In this document: one piece after another, positions 1-11,679 of the stretch
Layout: every line of letters begins with the position of its first letter
Position numbering within the stretch: position 1 is the stretch's first letter
Origin: Branchinecta lynchi
Taxonomy: Eukaryota; Arthropoda; Branchiopoda; Anostraca; Branchinectidae
DNA: 64,000 nucleotides
Assembly (NCBI GenBank): GCA_023053575.1
Contig: JAKZAP010000021.1
Span: forward strand, 17,236,212 to 17,300,211
Reading direction: 5' to 3'
Program-made: the position numbers and the translations under genes
Notes under the pieces: generated by a model
What the model saw: only the letters and a program-made list of their open reading frames with translations
Databases searched by the model: none
What the model was told of the DNA's origin: nothing

Positions 1-62
1 CTATATTGTCTAAATCAAATAATGGATTTTTGGGATCCCATCGAGACCTTTGGTCTTGTTCT
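1..62 (-). repeat. F1 repeat, 5' terminal fragment
   Basis: Reads in reverse as the start of the F1 dispersed repeat: the AACAAGACCAAAGG lead-in, then GATGGGATCCCAAAAAT and the stretch leading to a GACAAT motif. The same start is seen at 13951, 22543, 25573, 38096 and 62018. The copy is cut by the window edge on one side and degrades on the other. Confidence 0.7.
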
Positions 63-1214
63 TTTTGAAGAGCGTGTGCATCCGTCAAAAGTCGGAATGG
101 ATCTAGCTGTTTACAATAGTATCAGTAGTTGGTTACCTTTGCATCTGGAACCGATCTGTCACATTGGTCGATACGACTGAGGGAATCTTATGAAACCTTG
201 AAAATTGATATGCATTCTGTTGTGTCTTCATCGAGTTTTCGGAGTTTCGATTCATTAGTAAGAAGACATTTGTCTCTTCGAAGAAAATTTGTCCTTTTTC
301 TCCATTTCCCTACGAGTCGCTAGGTCATCCGGGTTGCCGGGTCGTTTCGTTCCGGGTCGTAAAGTTTGGGGTCGAAACTTTAAGAAAAATCCTTGCCCAG
401 CTGTTTATTTTGGTGAAGATACAAGAAGGCTACTTACCTTACCTTACCTTTACTACCTTACCTTTTACCTTACTTCGTAAGATTATCCTTCAAGTGAATT
501 ATAAGATCGCGTTCTAATGAAAACTGGAAACTTTTGAAAGAACAGAATCCTCCGCCAAACCCTATAAAGGTTGTGTGTTTATGACGAAGTACATACAGAC
601 AAGACATTTTGATCAGAATATCCTCAGGGTTTTCGACGATTCCCGTCGTAATCTAGACTAGACTGGAAATTAAAGACATAAAGGAATTAGCTGGCAGTTC
701 TGATTAAATGGTTGGTTAGTGATAAATAATATGTTTTTGCGGGATCTAGTGAAGACTAGAAATCTATAATAGCTGATAGCGTAGACGAAGAAGTCCGATA
801 AATAATCCCTCTGGGATCCCATCAAACCTTTCGCCCTGTTCCTTGGACCGTCAGCTGCTGTCGCCAGGAGAGCTTGCAAGTACATTTCTAGTGCAATACA
901 TCGGGTTTCACCGAATTCCGTCTTGCAGAGGTAGTCATCCCCGATGAAAAATTTATCTCAAAATAGTAGTATGAAGTTGTACGAAAAAGTAACATGCATT
1001 ACGAACAGATGCTACTACATGCTTCTATGTCAAGGCTACGTGTTACTGTAGTCTACTGCATGCTACTAATTTTAAATGATATTAAATGATAGTTTTCTTT
1101 ACTATTACATATGGCTACATGGCTTTACACATATGGATTTACTATTACATGCGGTTACAAATTTTTCATCGGGTCTACTTCGATAAGCCTTTTGTTTCTT
1201 TGACTTACTATGTC
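63..1214. other. No gene seen; AT-rich, one simple repeat
   Basis: No credible exon, RNA gene or transposon end is visible. A weak reverse match to the F1 start may lie near 800-850. The short ORFs here have no family features. Confidence 0.6.
427..478. repeat. (CTTAC)n-like simple repeat
   Basis: Imperfect run of ACCTT/CTTAC pentamers, interrupted by a few bases. Confidence 0.8.
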
Positions 1215-1222
1215 ATTCCAAC

Positions 1223-1770
1223 CAGCGGCGGATCCAGCCTTTCGTTCTAGGGGGGGCGATTCTTACCGAAAAGAGTGGGGGTAGTGGCCTTTTTGTCGGC
1301 CACAAGGCTGATTTTTTTCGTGTTTTAAGTGTCCCTGTCGGTCTCTTATTTAACGAAAATGTGGTTTTCATAAATTACATTAATGCTTACCTGTCTGTCA
1401 AGCGTCTTTTGTCTGTGTTTTCCGACATTAATGTCGCTTAAACGACGAAAGTCCTCGTGACGGATGTTCAAATTTCACTATACACTGGAACGAAATGTTT
1501 GTTTTTACCAGGTCCGGTTGCGTTGCGTCTCGAATCTAGCTAAAATTTACCGGGTGAACTGTTGCTATGCTATGAGCGAGCTATGAGGTGAGAAATAGTC
1601 GAGGCTAGCTTGACAGAGGAAAAGCTGTGGGTTGAACGTAGTGTAAAAGGTTCTAGAGTCTGGTTACAGTAGTTAGAACATGCATTAATGCAGACTTCCG
1701 TAAGTGCAGTAAACAAAACAAAAACATTACAGCCCGTCAAGGGGGGGGGGCGACCCCCCTGGATCCGCCC
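1223..1770. mobile_element. hAT-like non-autonomous element
   Basis: The ends are CAGCGGCGGATCCAG on the left and CTGGATCCGCCC on the right, an inverted repeat built on CAGNGGCGGATCCAG, which is typical of hAT termini. It is flanked by ATTCCAAC (1215-1222) and CTTCCAAC (1771-1778), an 8-bp target duplication with one mismatch; 8 bp is the hAT signature. G and C runs lie just inside both ends. No transposase is encoded in the 548 bp. Confidence 0.75.
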
Positions 1771-1778
1771 CTTCCAAC

Positions 1779-2194
1779 CCATATTTAGTGGCACCGTACT
1801 TGGAGCAAGAACTTTGTTTGAAAGAACATGCTTTTCTCAATTTAGATGGTGTGGTGACTTTTTGGGGCCATAAACTAACACTGCATTGAGCTTTGAGTTG
1901 TCAGGTAAATACGTTTTCTACATATATGTAAAAACGGTGGGTCTAGCATGGCCTCAGAGAATTTGCTGTTTTTTGTCAAGGGCGATTTTCCCTTATCGTG
2001 GCAGTGAGTTACATGAGCTTTGCAATGGCGCTATTTGTACCGACGCTTGGCCTGCAAGTGACTTGCTTTATACGGTGGCGGCTAAGTTGTATCGGAATTC
2101 CATGCAGTCGTGACGTACATAGTGACGTCGAGTGATTGAGGACCCAACGTAGGATTTGATTGTCCCTAGGTCGTTTTATAAACGCAAACGCGGC
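1779..2194. other. No gene seen
   Basis: No recognisable coding or RNA feature; the open frame around 1886-2113 shows no domain. Confidence 0.5.
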
Positions 2195-2568
2195 CTTCTT
2201 CTTACCCCTAAATCGAACATATAATCAGCTTCCAATGAAACTTTTACTTTTTACAACTTTCCGTTTTTCGCCTGATTTCGGACGAACTACTTCTCCGGCA
2301 AAAAATGATTTTCACTCTCGTGAATAATCGACTATCACATTAGCTGTTTAAAATATTTTATTTTCCCCTTAATTTGAACCCCCTCCCCCACCCCTAAATC
2401 TAGGGCTAGAGAGTCCATCTATGAAGTTGGCCTTACCCTTGAACCAAAGAATCCTCACACCAAGTTTCATCAAAATATCTCATTACCTTTGACAGTTATC
2501 GTGCTCACAGACAGACGGACAACTTTTGTGATTTCATAGCTCCACTTACGTTTTGGGATCCCAAAAAA
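2195..2568 (+). repeat. F1 repeat, 3' part
   Basis: Contains one or two internal F1 units, then the conserved F1 tail: a CACCAAGTTTCATCAAAA block, a GACAGACGGAC tract, and the palindromic end TTTTGGGATCCCAAAA. It is 5' truncated and stands directly before a second F1 copy. Confidence 0.75.
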
Positions 2569-2639
2569 ACGATTCAACACATCAGCTTACCCCACTATCG
2601 TCACTCTAATCCGCTTTCTGAAGCAATTGTCAGTATTAC

Positions 2640-3370
2640 CAAAATTCAGTTTTTTTCAGAATTCCGGTTGAATATTGGAAAAAAAGTTAACTATCCTGAT
2701 CCAGCGTGTTTCTTACCCTTATTTCGTCACTACAGCCGAGATCAGACAAAACTATTGTTAGAAAAAGTCCGTTGCCAGATTGTCCGACACGAACGAAAAA
2801 AACTTCAGATATGGATTCAGCATGAAGCTTCACCCCTAAACCGAATCATAATCTACTGAAGAGACACTTTTATTCTCAAAATTCGGGTTTCGGCCGGATT
2901 CCGGGCAGAACATGTATCTGAAAAGACGATGAAGTTAAAAAATGGATTCAGCGTGCCTCCCTACCTCTATATCGAATCTCTGATCGATTTCAGAAAACTT
3001 CTACTTCTACTACCAATTTTTCCGGTTTCGGCCGAATTCCGGGTGAACTACCTAAGGCACAAAAATAAGTTTCAGATATGGATTCAGCATGTCTTCTTAC
3101 CTCTAGGTCCACCATCCAATTAGCTTTCAAAAATAATCTGTTCGCCCCTTAGTTTGAAACCCCTCCCCCAGACATAATAGATAGGCCAACAAAGCCCATC
3201 TACGAGCTTGACCTGTACTTTGATCCAAATGTTCGTCATACCAGGTTTGAACTAAAGTTCTCAACCCCTGCGGGAGTTATCGTGCTAACAGTTAGACAGA
3301 CAGACGGATGGACGGATAAGCTTTAGGAAGTCATAGGTATCCCATCACTAACGTTTTGGGATCCCAAAAA
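2640..3370 (+). repeat. F1 repeat, truncated copy
   Basis: Three degenerate internal units with CCGGTT..GAATTCCGG motifs spaced by roughly 130-150 bp, then the F1 tail with a GACAGACGGATGGACGG tract and TTTTGGGATCCCAAAAA. No coding capacity. Confidence 0.75.
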
Positions 3371-3887
3371 TACGATAGGCTAACTGCGGATCGCTTCGAG
3401 GTCTTCACTAATGACCTATGTGTCCACGTCTGTTAGCTGTCACTGTTACCAATTAAATCATTTTTTTTCCAGAAGGTCAGTTCAAATCACCAAAGTAGAA
3501 AATCGAAAAAAGCTACGATCAATCATTGGACTGATTGATCGACCTGTTGTATTCGATTGGATGTCAAACAAAAAAGGAATATACCACAAGTGATCCATCA
3601 GGATGATTGAACTGATTGAATTGATCAGTTATTATGATAAGGTGTTGTTATTTTTAAACAGAAGAGTATACTGAAGAAACAGAACTCATTGGATAGAGAC
3701 CGGTCTTATTAGAATTCCCAATCAGATTATAATTTGAATGTAAAGGTCCAAGTTTGAATTTAAATTTGAATTCTAAATTAAAAAAAACGTGATGATTAAA
3801 AACAAAAATAAATCTGAAGCCCTCCCTACCCACAACCTGTGCCCATTTTGCCAGAAACGAAATATTTAAGACGTCGGGGTGTTAATT
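3371..3887. other. No gene seen
   Basis: AT-rich. The 60-codon open frame at 3411-3593 has no splice context or family resemblance. Confidence 0.5.
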
Positions 3888-4735
3888 TAGTTGTTAGTGC
3901 AGTGTTCCTTGGAACAATCCACGATTGCGAGCGCTGTAGCAGCTTACAGCTTTCGGTTTTCACCATATTTTGTGGAGCTCATAACTCGTGAACGAGTACA
4001 AGTATCAAGTTCAAACTTGGTACACTTGTGGGTATTGGGGTCTAGTTGTGCCTTTTGGGGGTCGGACCCCCCAGATCCAACCAGTTCAGGGGCAAATGGG
4101 CCCAGATAGCCCAGTGAATAATGTTCATAACTTGACCAGAACTGGACGTACGACGATGAAATTTCTTGGACGTGTAGCTCCTAGGGCTGGGAAATCGCTT
4201 TTAGAGTTGCACCTTCCCCACCCACACCGTTCATGGGCAACTGGGCCCAGATTGCCCAGAAGTAAAGTTCGTTACCCTTGCCTGGAATCAACAGGTATCA
4301 AGTTGAAACTTGGTAGAATTGTAAGCATTGGGGTCTCTTTTTACTTGTTGCGGATCCCAAACCCCACCCCCACTTGGTTCAGGGGCAATTGGGCCCAGAT
4401 TGCTCATTTTTAATGTTTTTAATTTGACAATAAGTGGAGATATAAGGCGATGAAATTCCTTTATACTGTAGGATCGTAGGGACCGGGGAAAGTTGAACCA
4501 CCCCTACCCTCGCCGTTCATGGGCAAGTGGGCCCAAAATTGCCCATGAAAGAAGTTTTTGATCCGTGACTGGAATCAAACTCTAAGCTGGTATACTTGAG
4601 GAAAAAAGGTGTAAAACGCATATTGATGGATCCCGACCCCCCCCCCCCCCCCCCCCCCCCCCGTTCATGGGCAGCTGGGCCCAGATATCCCTCGAGTTAA
4701 GTTTGTCTATGACTCTTTTATATTTGGGGAGATAT
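3888..4735 (+). repeat. F3 repeat: about five units of roughly 145 bp
   Basis: A GGGCAANTGGGCCCAGAT motif recurs at about 4091, 4234, 4383, 4522 and 4670, a spacing of 139-149 bp. Between these lie TTGAAACTTGG-type modules and G/C runs, including an unbroken run of 26 C at 4637-4662. No ORF of substance. Layout resembles F1 and F2. Confidence 0.7.
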
Positions 4736-5039
4736 ATCTATGGATGAGGATTTGGTGTAACATCAACAAATAAGACGACGCGACGTACTTTAATCTTTAA
4801 TGAACAGATGGAAACTGAACTGTTTTGTCATATGATCGAAGATATGACGTACTTAATGAATTGCGACAAAGGGGGCATTAGTCTGCTATGAATTGGTTTA
4901 TTGCACTTGTTATTGCCTTGCTAATGAACAAGAGGTTTAAAGGGTGGGATTGGCAGGCAGACCATTCAGTGTTCGAACAAATGTTATTCGTGCAAGATCT
5001 TCAACATTTCTTTGGATTTATACTGGCGGTTTATTTACA

Positions 5040-5520
5040 TTTAAAGTTCAATGGGCACATCATACTACCCTAATCCCACTCTGTAACAACCTAGGAACAA
5101 TGCTTACCCCCTAGCTCAGCAGCTTTTTCAACAGTTTCCTCTCTGTGATATTTCAAAGCGTAATATTTTGGGCCAGTACATACTCAATTTACTAGCTTGG
5201 ACAAAGATAAAAGTAATGTTTCTTATAACACTCAGTAGATCTTTATTTTATGCATAAATCAGCTTGTCTAATTCAGATTCGAATACGCTATTTGTTTTTG
5301 AATGATTTTTGTAGCTAGGTCATTTTTTATAAAGTTATTGCATATTCTGGTACATTTTATAAAGCAAGTTAAACAAGCTTCACGACACTATTCCACAAAG
5401 AAAAACTTTGAATAGGCACTTACAACATGGAACTTCTGATGACACACTAGAACAATCAGGTGAACTGCATCTGCGGCTTGACTTATTGGTGACATCTCAA
5501 ATGTATCCTTTTCTATCAAG
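5040..5520 (+). repeat. Duplicated segment, empty-site copy
   Basis: Closely matches 16343-17060 over nearly its whole length, including AGGAACAATGCTTACC and GGAACTTCTGATGA blocks. This copy lacks the foldback insertion found in the other, so it records the pre-insertion site near 5096. Function unknown; neither copy keeps a shared long ORF. Confidence 0.75.
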
Positions 5521-6140
5521 CGTTGCTGGTAGTTTTTGAATTTCCTGCCATGATATCCCAGCTCCTAAGATGTGGATCGCCGAAATGCCAGAGAGGTAAA
5601 GACAACGGATAACAAGAAAACGGCCGATTTTCGTAGCGCCTTCTAAAGGAAGTCGGAAATGTTTATTTGTGAAGCATTTAATACAAAATAAAGCATTAGA
5701 AGTGTCCATTGTGCTTTAAAGCTTTTAAGGGGGGTGATTACAAGGTTATTTCAATACTTGTTTGATTATTGGGGAAGAGAAATGTCTTGGTTCTAAAGCT
5801 GTTTGTATATAAATGTGATAAACATTTTACTTTTACACTCCACGTCTGAGCGCTTGCGCATTTGTTTCAATCTGTTGTAGTGTTTTTTCCTAAAAATGTG
5901 TTGATTTAGGTATGCTTTTTTCTATATTTCGTACAAAAAATAAATAAGTAAATTTCCGTCTCGAATTATTACGAGTTTTTTGTTTTTGTCAAGTTTTAAC
6001 TAGGTGGCAGTTTCGAAGCCTGCACGTGCCATAGAAAGTAGGACTAGATAATAAATACTCTGCTCGATCTACCTGAGAGCAGAGGATCTGATTTCGTCTG
6101 GTCGAAAATAAAACAAACTGGACCTCCACGAATGGAAAAT
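5521..6140. other. No gene seen
   Basis: AT-rich sequence with no exon, tRNA or transposon end that I can support. Confidence 0.5.
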
Positions 6141-6149
6141 TTGCAAGGG

Positions 6150-6245
6150 TCCAGCAACAGCCTGACAAACACCTTTGCCAAGAACGGCCAATCCATCACT
6201 GACGAAGCTGACTTTCCGCTTTTTAGCCATTTGTTTAAAGTTTAA
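6150..6245 (+). repeat. Degenerate hammerhead-like mini-element
   Basis: Contains AACAGCCTGACAA, then TTGCCAAGAACGGCC, then CTGACTTTCCG..AGCCATTTG. The layout matches the ribozyme family described elsewhere, but the core is broken (CUGACAA for CUGANGA, and GAAA lost). The right part resembles 24720-24760. Confidence 0.4.
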
Positions 6246-6958
6246 CTGAAGAGCCAACTTGTTTTTGTGTCATTTAATTGAATACACTGAATTATTTCAA
6301 TTCTGCAAAAGGATTTTTTTTTATTTTCCACTATCTACACTGTAAAGTAAAATACCCCTCTTTTTGTGAAATACGTTGCAAATGACACGGATTCAGTTTG
6401 CCCAGCTTTACTTTCTGAGCTTTATAAAAGGCACACATCGTCAGATCAGGTTGAAAGATGGTGGACTGTGGTGGTACTTGTAAGAGTAAAGGCAACGTAA
6501 TACATATAACGCTAGAAAAGGAGATTTATTTTCGTTCGATTTTGCAACTGGAAAACTCTTCAAACAAAAACGTTACCCTGGTCTTTTTTTCTCACGAACT
6601 TGCGTCGCCGAATTCTATTGGCTCTCTTCTGCTACGATATGGTCATGAAGGCTCAAAATGAACCCTTTTCGGTTTAATTGAAGGTCTATATCTTGAAAAA
6701 AAAAAAAAATCTGCCCACTTCAACGTTTTTACAAAAAGAGTTTCAGCTTGATGGCTAGTTTGTAACATTTTCTGTGAAACGTTTTTGTAAAAGAAACTGT
6801 TTTGAGAACTGTTTTAAGATCTGTTGAACAAAGTATAGATTGCAAAAACGTTTCTGCAATAAACGTTTATGGACCTTGAAGCCTGAGTTCGAACTTTTTG
6901 CGGAGGCTATGTATTCGTCAATTCAGTTTCGGAAAACCCTACAATCGGAAAATTATGT
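6246..6958. other. No gene seen; short dispersed-repeat matches
   Basis: A block with GCCAACTTGTTTTTGT (about 6250-6300) is repeated at about 61196-61250. A region of imperfect GTTTTTGTAAAA/AACGTTT repeats runs about 6720-6880. No coding evidence. Confidence 0.5.
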
Positions 6959-6966
6959 GTCTCGAT

Positions 6967-7204
6967 CAGAGGCATTACCAGCCAAAATATTTCGGGGAAG
7001 GGGGGAAGGTAATTACCGACTGGCTGGTCGTTTTATCGACTGTTTTAGCAGAGATACCGACCGTTTTTCAGAATAATGAATGTTTTGACGAATAATCGAC
7101 TGTTTTGAAGATTGAAAACTTTGTTTTTGATTTGACTGTATCCGTTTGACTATTTCCACAAATTGAATCGACAACCTCCCCCCCCCCCATTCGTGGTGCC
7201 CCTG
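6967..7204 (+). mobile_element. hAT MITE (GGCGTCAC family), copy a
   Basis: Ends are CAGAGGCATTACCAGCC and GTGGTGCCCCTG. The flanks are an exact 8-bp duplication, GTCTCGAT, at 6959-6966 and 7205-7212. Internal sequence has the family hallmarks: a G run, ACCGACTGGCTGGT, and repeated GACTGTTTT blocks. Non-coding. Confidence 0.88.
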
Positions 7205-7489
7205 GTCTCGATTCTTGTTCATGTTATCGCTTTGCTTTTAACCTTTACAACATCACTTTGATATCCATGTTTTATTGGGTTCTAGGGTAAATAGATAAAA
7301 GTCATGAGGTAAAAGCCAAGAAAAGAGCGTAGCTTGGTCGGCAACCAAGGTCATTCAACAAGAAATAATTTATATATAATTTAGGGAAACATAAAACCGT
7401 AAAAAACGGTCGAAGTGATCAAACTTTTCCGAAAACAGAAAAGGGCATAAACGAAGTAACTTAACACTGTGAGATACGGGACTTCCTAA

Positions 7490-7904
7490 AAGTGTGTTCT
7501 CGCCGTTCCCCAAGGACTCCTCGGGTAATCGAAGGGAACGGCGAAAATAGAGGGAGTCAATCCACGCGGACTCCGCCTAGGAAAACAACGAGAACACGGA
7601 GAATGCTTCTAAAATGGATTTTGTTCGAAAAAAAGAATGTGCAGTTCTCGAAATTACTAGATCCACTTTATTTTGGGTTTTGATTATTCTGATTCTTCTT
7701 AATTAATTTTACATTGCACCAACACTGGCAACAAATTTATTCTTCTCCGAACATGAAAGGGAGTCCTTTTTGACGATGGTGATGATAATCAGAGCATTCC
7801 CCGCCTGTGGGGACTCGGGAGAATAGTGGGAGTGATTCCCCGGGACAAACAAAAACGCGGCTACTTCTTATGCGGAGACCTCAGGGAACGTCGAGAACAC
7901 GCCT
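7490..7904. mobile_element. 3-bp-TSD MITE, copy 1
   Basis: Inverted ends AAGTGTGTTCTCGCCG and GTCGAGAACACGCCT, a variant of the family ends AGGCGTATTCTCGCCG / CGGCGAGAATACGCCT. The flanking duplication is TAA (7487-7489, 7905-7907). Interior shared with the other copies includes the AATTAATTTTACATTGCACC and GATGATGGTGATGATAA-like blocks. Confidence 0.85.
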
Positions 7905-7955
7905 TAAGTGAAAGCGTTTGTGAACCTGCAATTGGCTGGAAAAGGTATCCTACCT

Positions 7956-9286
7956 TTTTTTTATGGCACTGTCTAGGGAACCGGGAGTCGTACTTTATGT
8001 CCTACGGGCTACGGAACCGGTAGTTCTCACGGAAACCAAACCATATGAGCTGCGATTCCGGGATCTGACGTCATTAACTAACGGAAACTTGTATGTGCTG
8101 GCTCCCATTCCGGTAGTAATTGGAAATAGCTCACGGAAACTTCATCGCACCAGCTTCTCGTCCGGTAGCCTCACGGAATTGTGTACTCAGAAGCTAGGGA
8201 GCCGGTAGTTGATACCGGAAACTGTATAATTGGAGCTTCTGTTCCGGTAGTGTCTACGTGGAATATAAAACTCACGGAATAGTTTGGATGAGAGCTAGGA
8301 TGCCGGGATTTTCACGGACTTAGAGAAAATAACATGGGAAAAAATTCACTACCGGAACCCATATATTGAGAGCTAAGGTACCGGTAGAAACTACTATTTG
8401 CTTGAAAATGACCAGCTCACAGACACAGATGGCTATGGGCTAGGGTTCCGGTAGTGATGAAAAAAAAAAAAAATTGAACTCACGTACCCATGTCAGTGCA
8501 GACTAGGAAACCGGAAGCAAATATTTTTAACTAACGGAACCCAACTTCTGCTGGCTGGGGTTCCGGTAGGGCAAAAAAAAAATAAGATGTATAACTGGAT
8601 TCAGTGAGCTGTACCGGACTCAAAGTCCATATTGACACCCGTCCATGAGTTTTTAATTTTATTTTTTTTGGCACTACCGGAACCGCAGCTCGCAAGAGCT
8701 GGGTTCCGTGAGTAAAAAATATTCACTTCCGGTTTCCTAGTCTACACTGACATGGGTCCGTGAGTCCTATTTTTTTTATTTTCGTCACTACCGGAACCCT
8801 AGCCCATAGTCACCTGTGTCCGTGAGCTGGTCATTTTCAAGCAAATAGTAGTTGCTACCGGTACCTTAGCTCTCAATATATGGGTTCCGGTAGTGAATTT
8901 TGTCCAATGTTATTTTCTCTAAGTCCGTGAAAATCCCGGCATCCTAGCTCTCATCCAAACTATTCCGTGAGTCTTATATTCCACGTAGACACTACCGGAA
9001 CAGAAGCTCCAATTATACAGTTTCCGGTATCAACTACCGGTTCCCTAGCTTCTGGGTACACAATTCCGTGAGGCTACCGGACGAGAAGCTGGTGCGATGA
9101 AGTTTCCGTGAGCTATTTCCAATTACTACCGGAACGGGAGCCAGCACGTACAAGTTTCCGTTAGTTAATGACGTCAGATCCCGGAATCGCAGATCATATG
9201 GTTTGGTTTCCGTGAGAACTACCGGTTCCGCAGCCCGTAGGACATAAAGTACGACTCCCGGTTCCCTAGACAGTGCCTTTTTTTAT
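7956..9286. mobile_element. Giant palindrome: Mutator-like foldback element
   Basis: Arms 7965-about 8585 and about 8657-9277 are reverse complements over roughly 620 bp with few mismatches, separated by about 70 bp. The element begins GGCACTGTCTAGGGAACC and ends with its complement. It is flanked by TTTTTTTAT on both sides (7956-7964, 9278-9286), a 9-bp direct repeat, though of low complexity. Within each arm, GGAA..TTCCGGTAG blocks repeat every several tens of bases (CACGGAAAC, CTAGGGTTCCGGTAG). Long TIRs with 9-bp duplications fit Mutator-like foldbacks. No ORF of substance; it must rely on a transposase elsewhere. Confidence 0.82.
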
Positions 9287-10553
9287 CGTGTGATTACATT
9301 TTTCGCATAGGTGTTTGAAAAGATATTACAGCTTAAAGTCTTCAAACTCTTATTACGAAAGCGAATTATGCTTTCTATTGGTTGGTTTTGCATAAAGCGT
9401 CATAGCCAATCAAAAGTAGACGAGACTAATTTTTTCTTTAAAAAAGCCATGTATGTCTTACTTTCACAACTCTGTTAGAAAAATATTATTGAAGTAGTTG
9501 GCAACATTTCCACCATTAACAGGCTCATAATTGTCACCATATGCCGATAAGTATCTGTTAACTCGGGAATCTGAATCAAAAGTCCTTTACCTCCCGCTGT
9601 TAAACTCATTTTGTTAGCTCCCTTCCATGAAAGAAAAATTCCGTTTTCTTCTTGTTTGTCGTACCATTTCAAACTGAAAAGTGCGCGAATTGTGACTCAT
9701 CCCTATTAGGAGTCACATCATTATACATATATCTGTCGAAAAGGACAAAGATGTTCAGGAGTTCTGCCAGAGTAAGTAAATAATTTAATCTCTGTTTTTG
9801 TTTTCTTTGTTAGCTCAGACCAACTGGATGCTCTTCTTGCTTAGCTTTTCTTGGTTTAGCCTATCTCAGACCAGCTGAATGCTCATAAGCTACAATCCTA
9901 TTTGCATTAGCTTAGTGAAGAAATGATTTCTTAATTCCCTTAATTTATTTCTTTTGATAATTCTGTGAATAATTTCTGAACTCTTTCTAGCCTAATACCA
10001 ATCTAATTTAATACCAATCAGTTTTACTTTCACCTGACTAACTTACCTGGCCAAACCCAGCAAATCAGCATTAGTACTTAGCCTATAGTCTGGTGAATGC
10101 TATGCTATGTCACCTGAAAGGTTGAGGTATAAATACTGCAGTTATAAATTCTACAGTGTGTTATTTCTTGAGAAACATTAGGCGATAGATGTTTCGTTCA
10201 TGTGGAGATTGATCCATAGATACGCTTTTCTGCCTTTTTTTTTGTCAGAAAAGATTTTGTATAGTAGTTTTGTAAGTCAAGTTTGGATGTCCACATCCAG
10301 TTGGTTCATCCTTCTGATACTGTGAATCCCCCATTGTCTTGTCCTGGTCTTGTCATGGGGTTTTTAATCCTACTTCATCTTCTGACACTGCATTCCTTCC
10401 TGAACCTTTACCTAGGCTATCCCTAAGCCTCCCATACCATCTCAGTTCCCAATTTTTGGTGTTGATGATACTGATATTGGAGAAAATGTTTGTTCCTATT
10501 TTCCTGATGTGACAGTTGAGCGGGAAGAAGCAAAGCTTTTCCTTAAGTAAGTA
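9287..10553. other. No gene supported; possible decayed coding remnant
   Basis: No clear exon. Near 10420-10553 one frame reads like protein (…VDDTDIGEN…VEREEAKLF) but is preceded by stops and frameshifts and ends at the LINE tail inserted at 10554. It may be a decayed transposon or pseudogene piece. Confidence 0.4.
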
Positions 10554-10825
10554 ATTTATTTATGACCCACCATTTTGAAAAGGCAGAGTAAATGAAGAAA
10601 ATAAACAAAATAAACAAAACACATAAACACGCAGAAAAAAGATGGGCTACTTAATTTTCAATCTTCGGTCAGGAAGCAGTACGGACGACTTTGTGCGCTG
10701 GTTGGGCCCTGTTGTCCATTATTTTTGAAAGCGATGAGGAAACATCCAGAAGGGTCCTGGAAGGGTCACACTTGCATCTTGAATTTTGAATTTCTCCGTC
10801 AATGTATGGTTATGACATAACTTCG
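10554..10825 (-). mobile_element. LINE 3' end, 5' truncated
   Basis: In reverse it ends GGTCATAAATAAATTACTTACTTA. The same 3' end occurs at 52173-52420, as a 44-bp scrap at 12468-12511, and in related form at the end of the large LINE at 44685. Only the last part of ORF2 and the 3'UTR remain. Confidence 0.65.
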
Positions 10826-11127
10826 ACAAGTGGAGCAGGTGCTTCGCATTTTTAAAATAACATGATCTCATCTTTTTCATCTTCAGCACTAAGATTCAAT
10901 ATCTCCACACAGTCAGTAAGAAGGCTTCTGATGAAATTATTGCTGGAATTCAGAAACTTCAACCTTTATGTCAAGCACATTGTTCTGGTTCTGACCCAGA
11001 AGTTTATGTTTAAGGTACAAGGTTTCAAATACTGTCAGTTATACAGCACACACAAAGAATTTGTGTTGTGCTGCGTTAAGTTGTGCTCTCTAGTTTGTTG
11101 TTGATAAGTCTCAAGTTGTCAATTCGC

Positions 11128-11405
11128 CTTATTCTGGCTCAGCATTCAAAGTGGACTAGATTCTGTTAGTCCCCCATTGTCTCAAAATCAACACAATCAA
11201 CACTTATGTGTGTCTATAGACATACTTATAAGTCGGGTCTATAGGGTAATGGGTAACTTACATTTTCTATACTACCTGCAGGGAGCAGATTCCAGATTTT
11301 CTACTCGTCAAACTGAGAGCTATTTTACTATGTCTGTCAGATGTGCTGATGGTGAGACATAGGGGGAATAATAGAAACTAGTCCGCTTGGAAGTGGAAGT
11401 ACTTA
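11128..11405. mobile_element. TIR element (GTGGACTAG family), copy 1
   Basis: Left end has GTGGACTAGATTCTGTTAGT and CCCCCATTGTCTCA; right end has TGAGACATAGGGGG and AGAAACTAGTCC. They are an imperfect inverted repeat of about 40 bp. A second copy is at 27440-27990. No clear target duplication and no ORF. Confidence 0.6.
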
Positions 11406-11679
11406 CTGTGATTTTTTTCTTGTTGTTTTATTTGTGCCATGATTTTAACTCGATGTGATTTACTATGATTTGTTTCTCTTTCCAAAACCAATTTGACCTC
11501 AATCTTTATGCTCATAAGCTTAATGTCATTATTTTCTTGATGAGTTATTTCGAAGATTACTGTGATTGTTTTCTTGATGCCTTATTTACGAGTTTCCAAA
11601 GCGTCCAAAGTTATATGTAATTATTAAAATCCATGGTTTCCTGAATAGCTCAGTTCTTATGTCACTTGCAGCTTTGCTC

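Noticed and set aside
6150..6245. Functional hammerhead copy
   Set aside because: The core reads CUGACAA and lacks GAAA.
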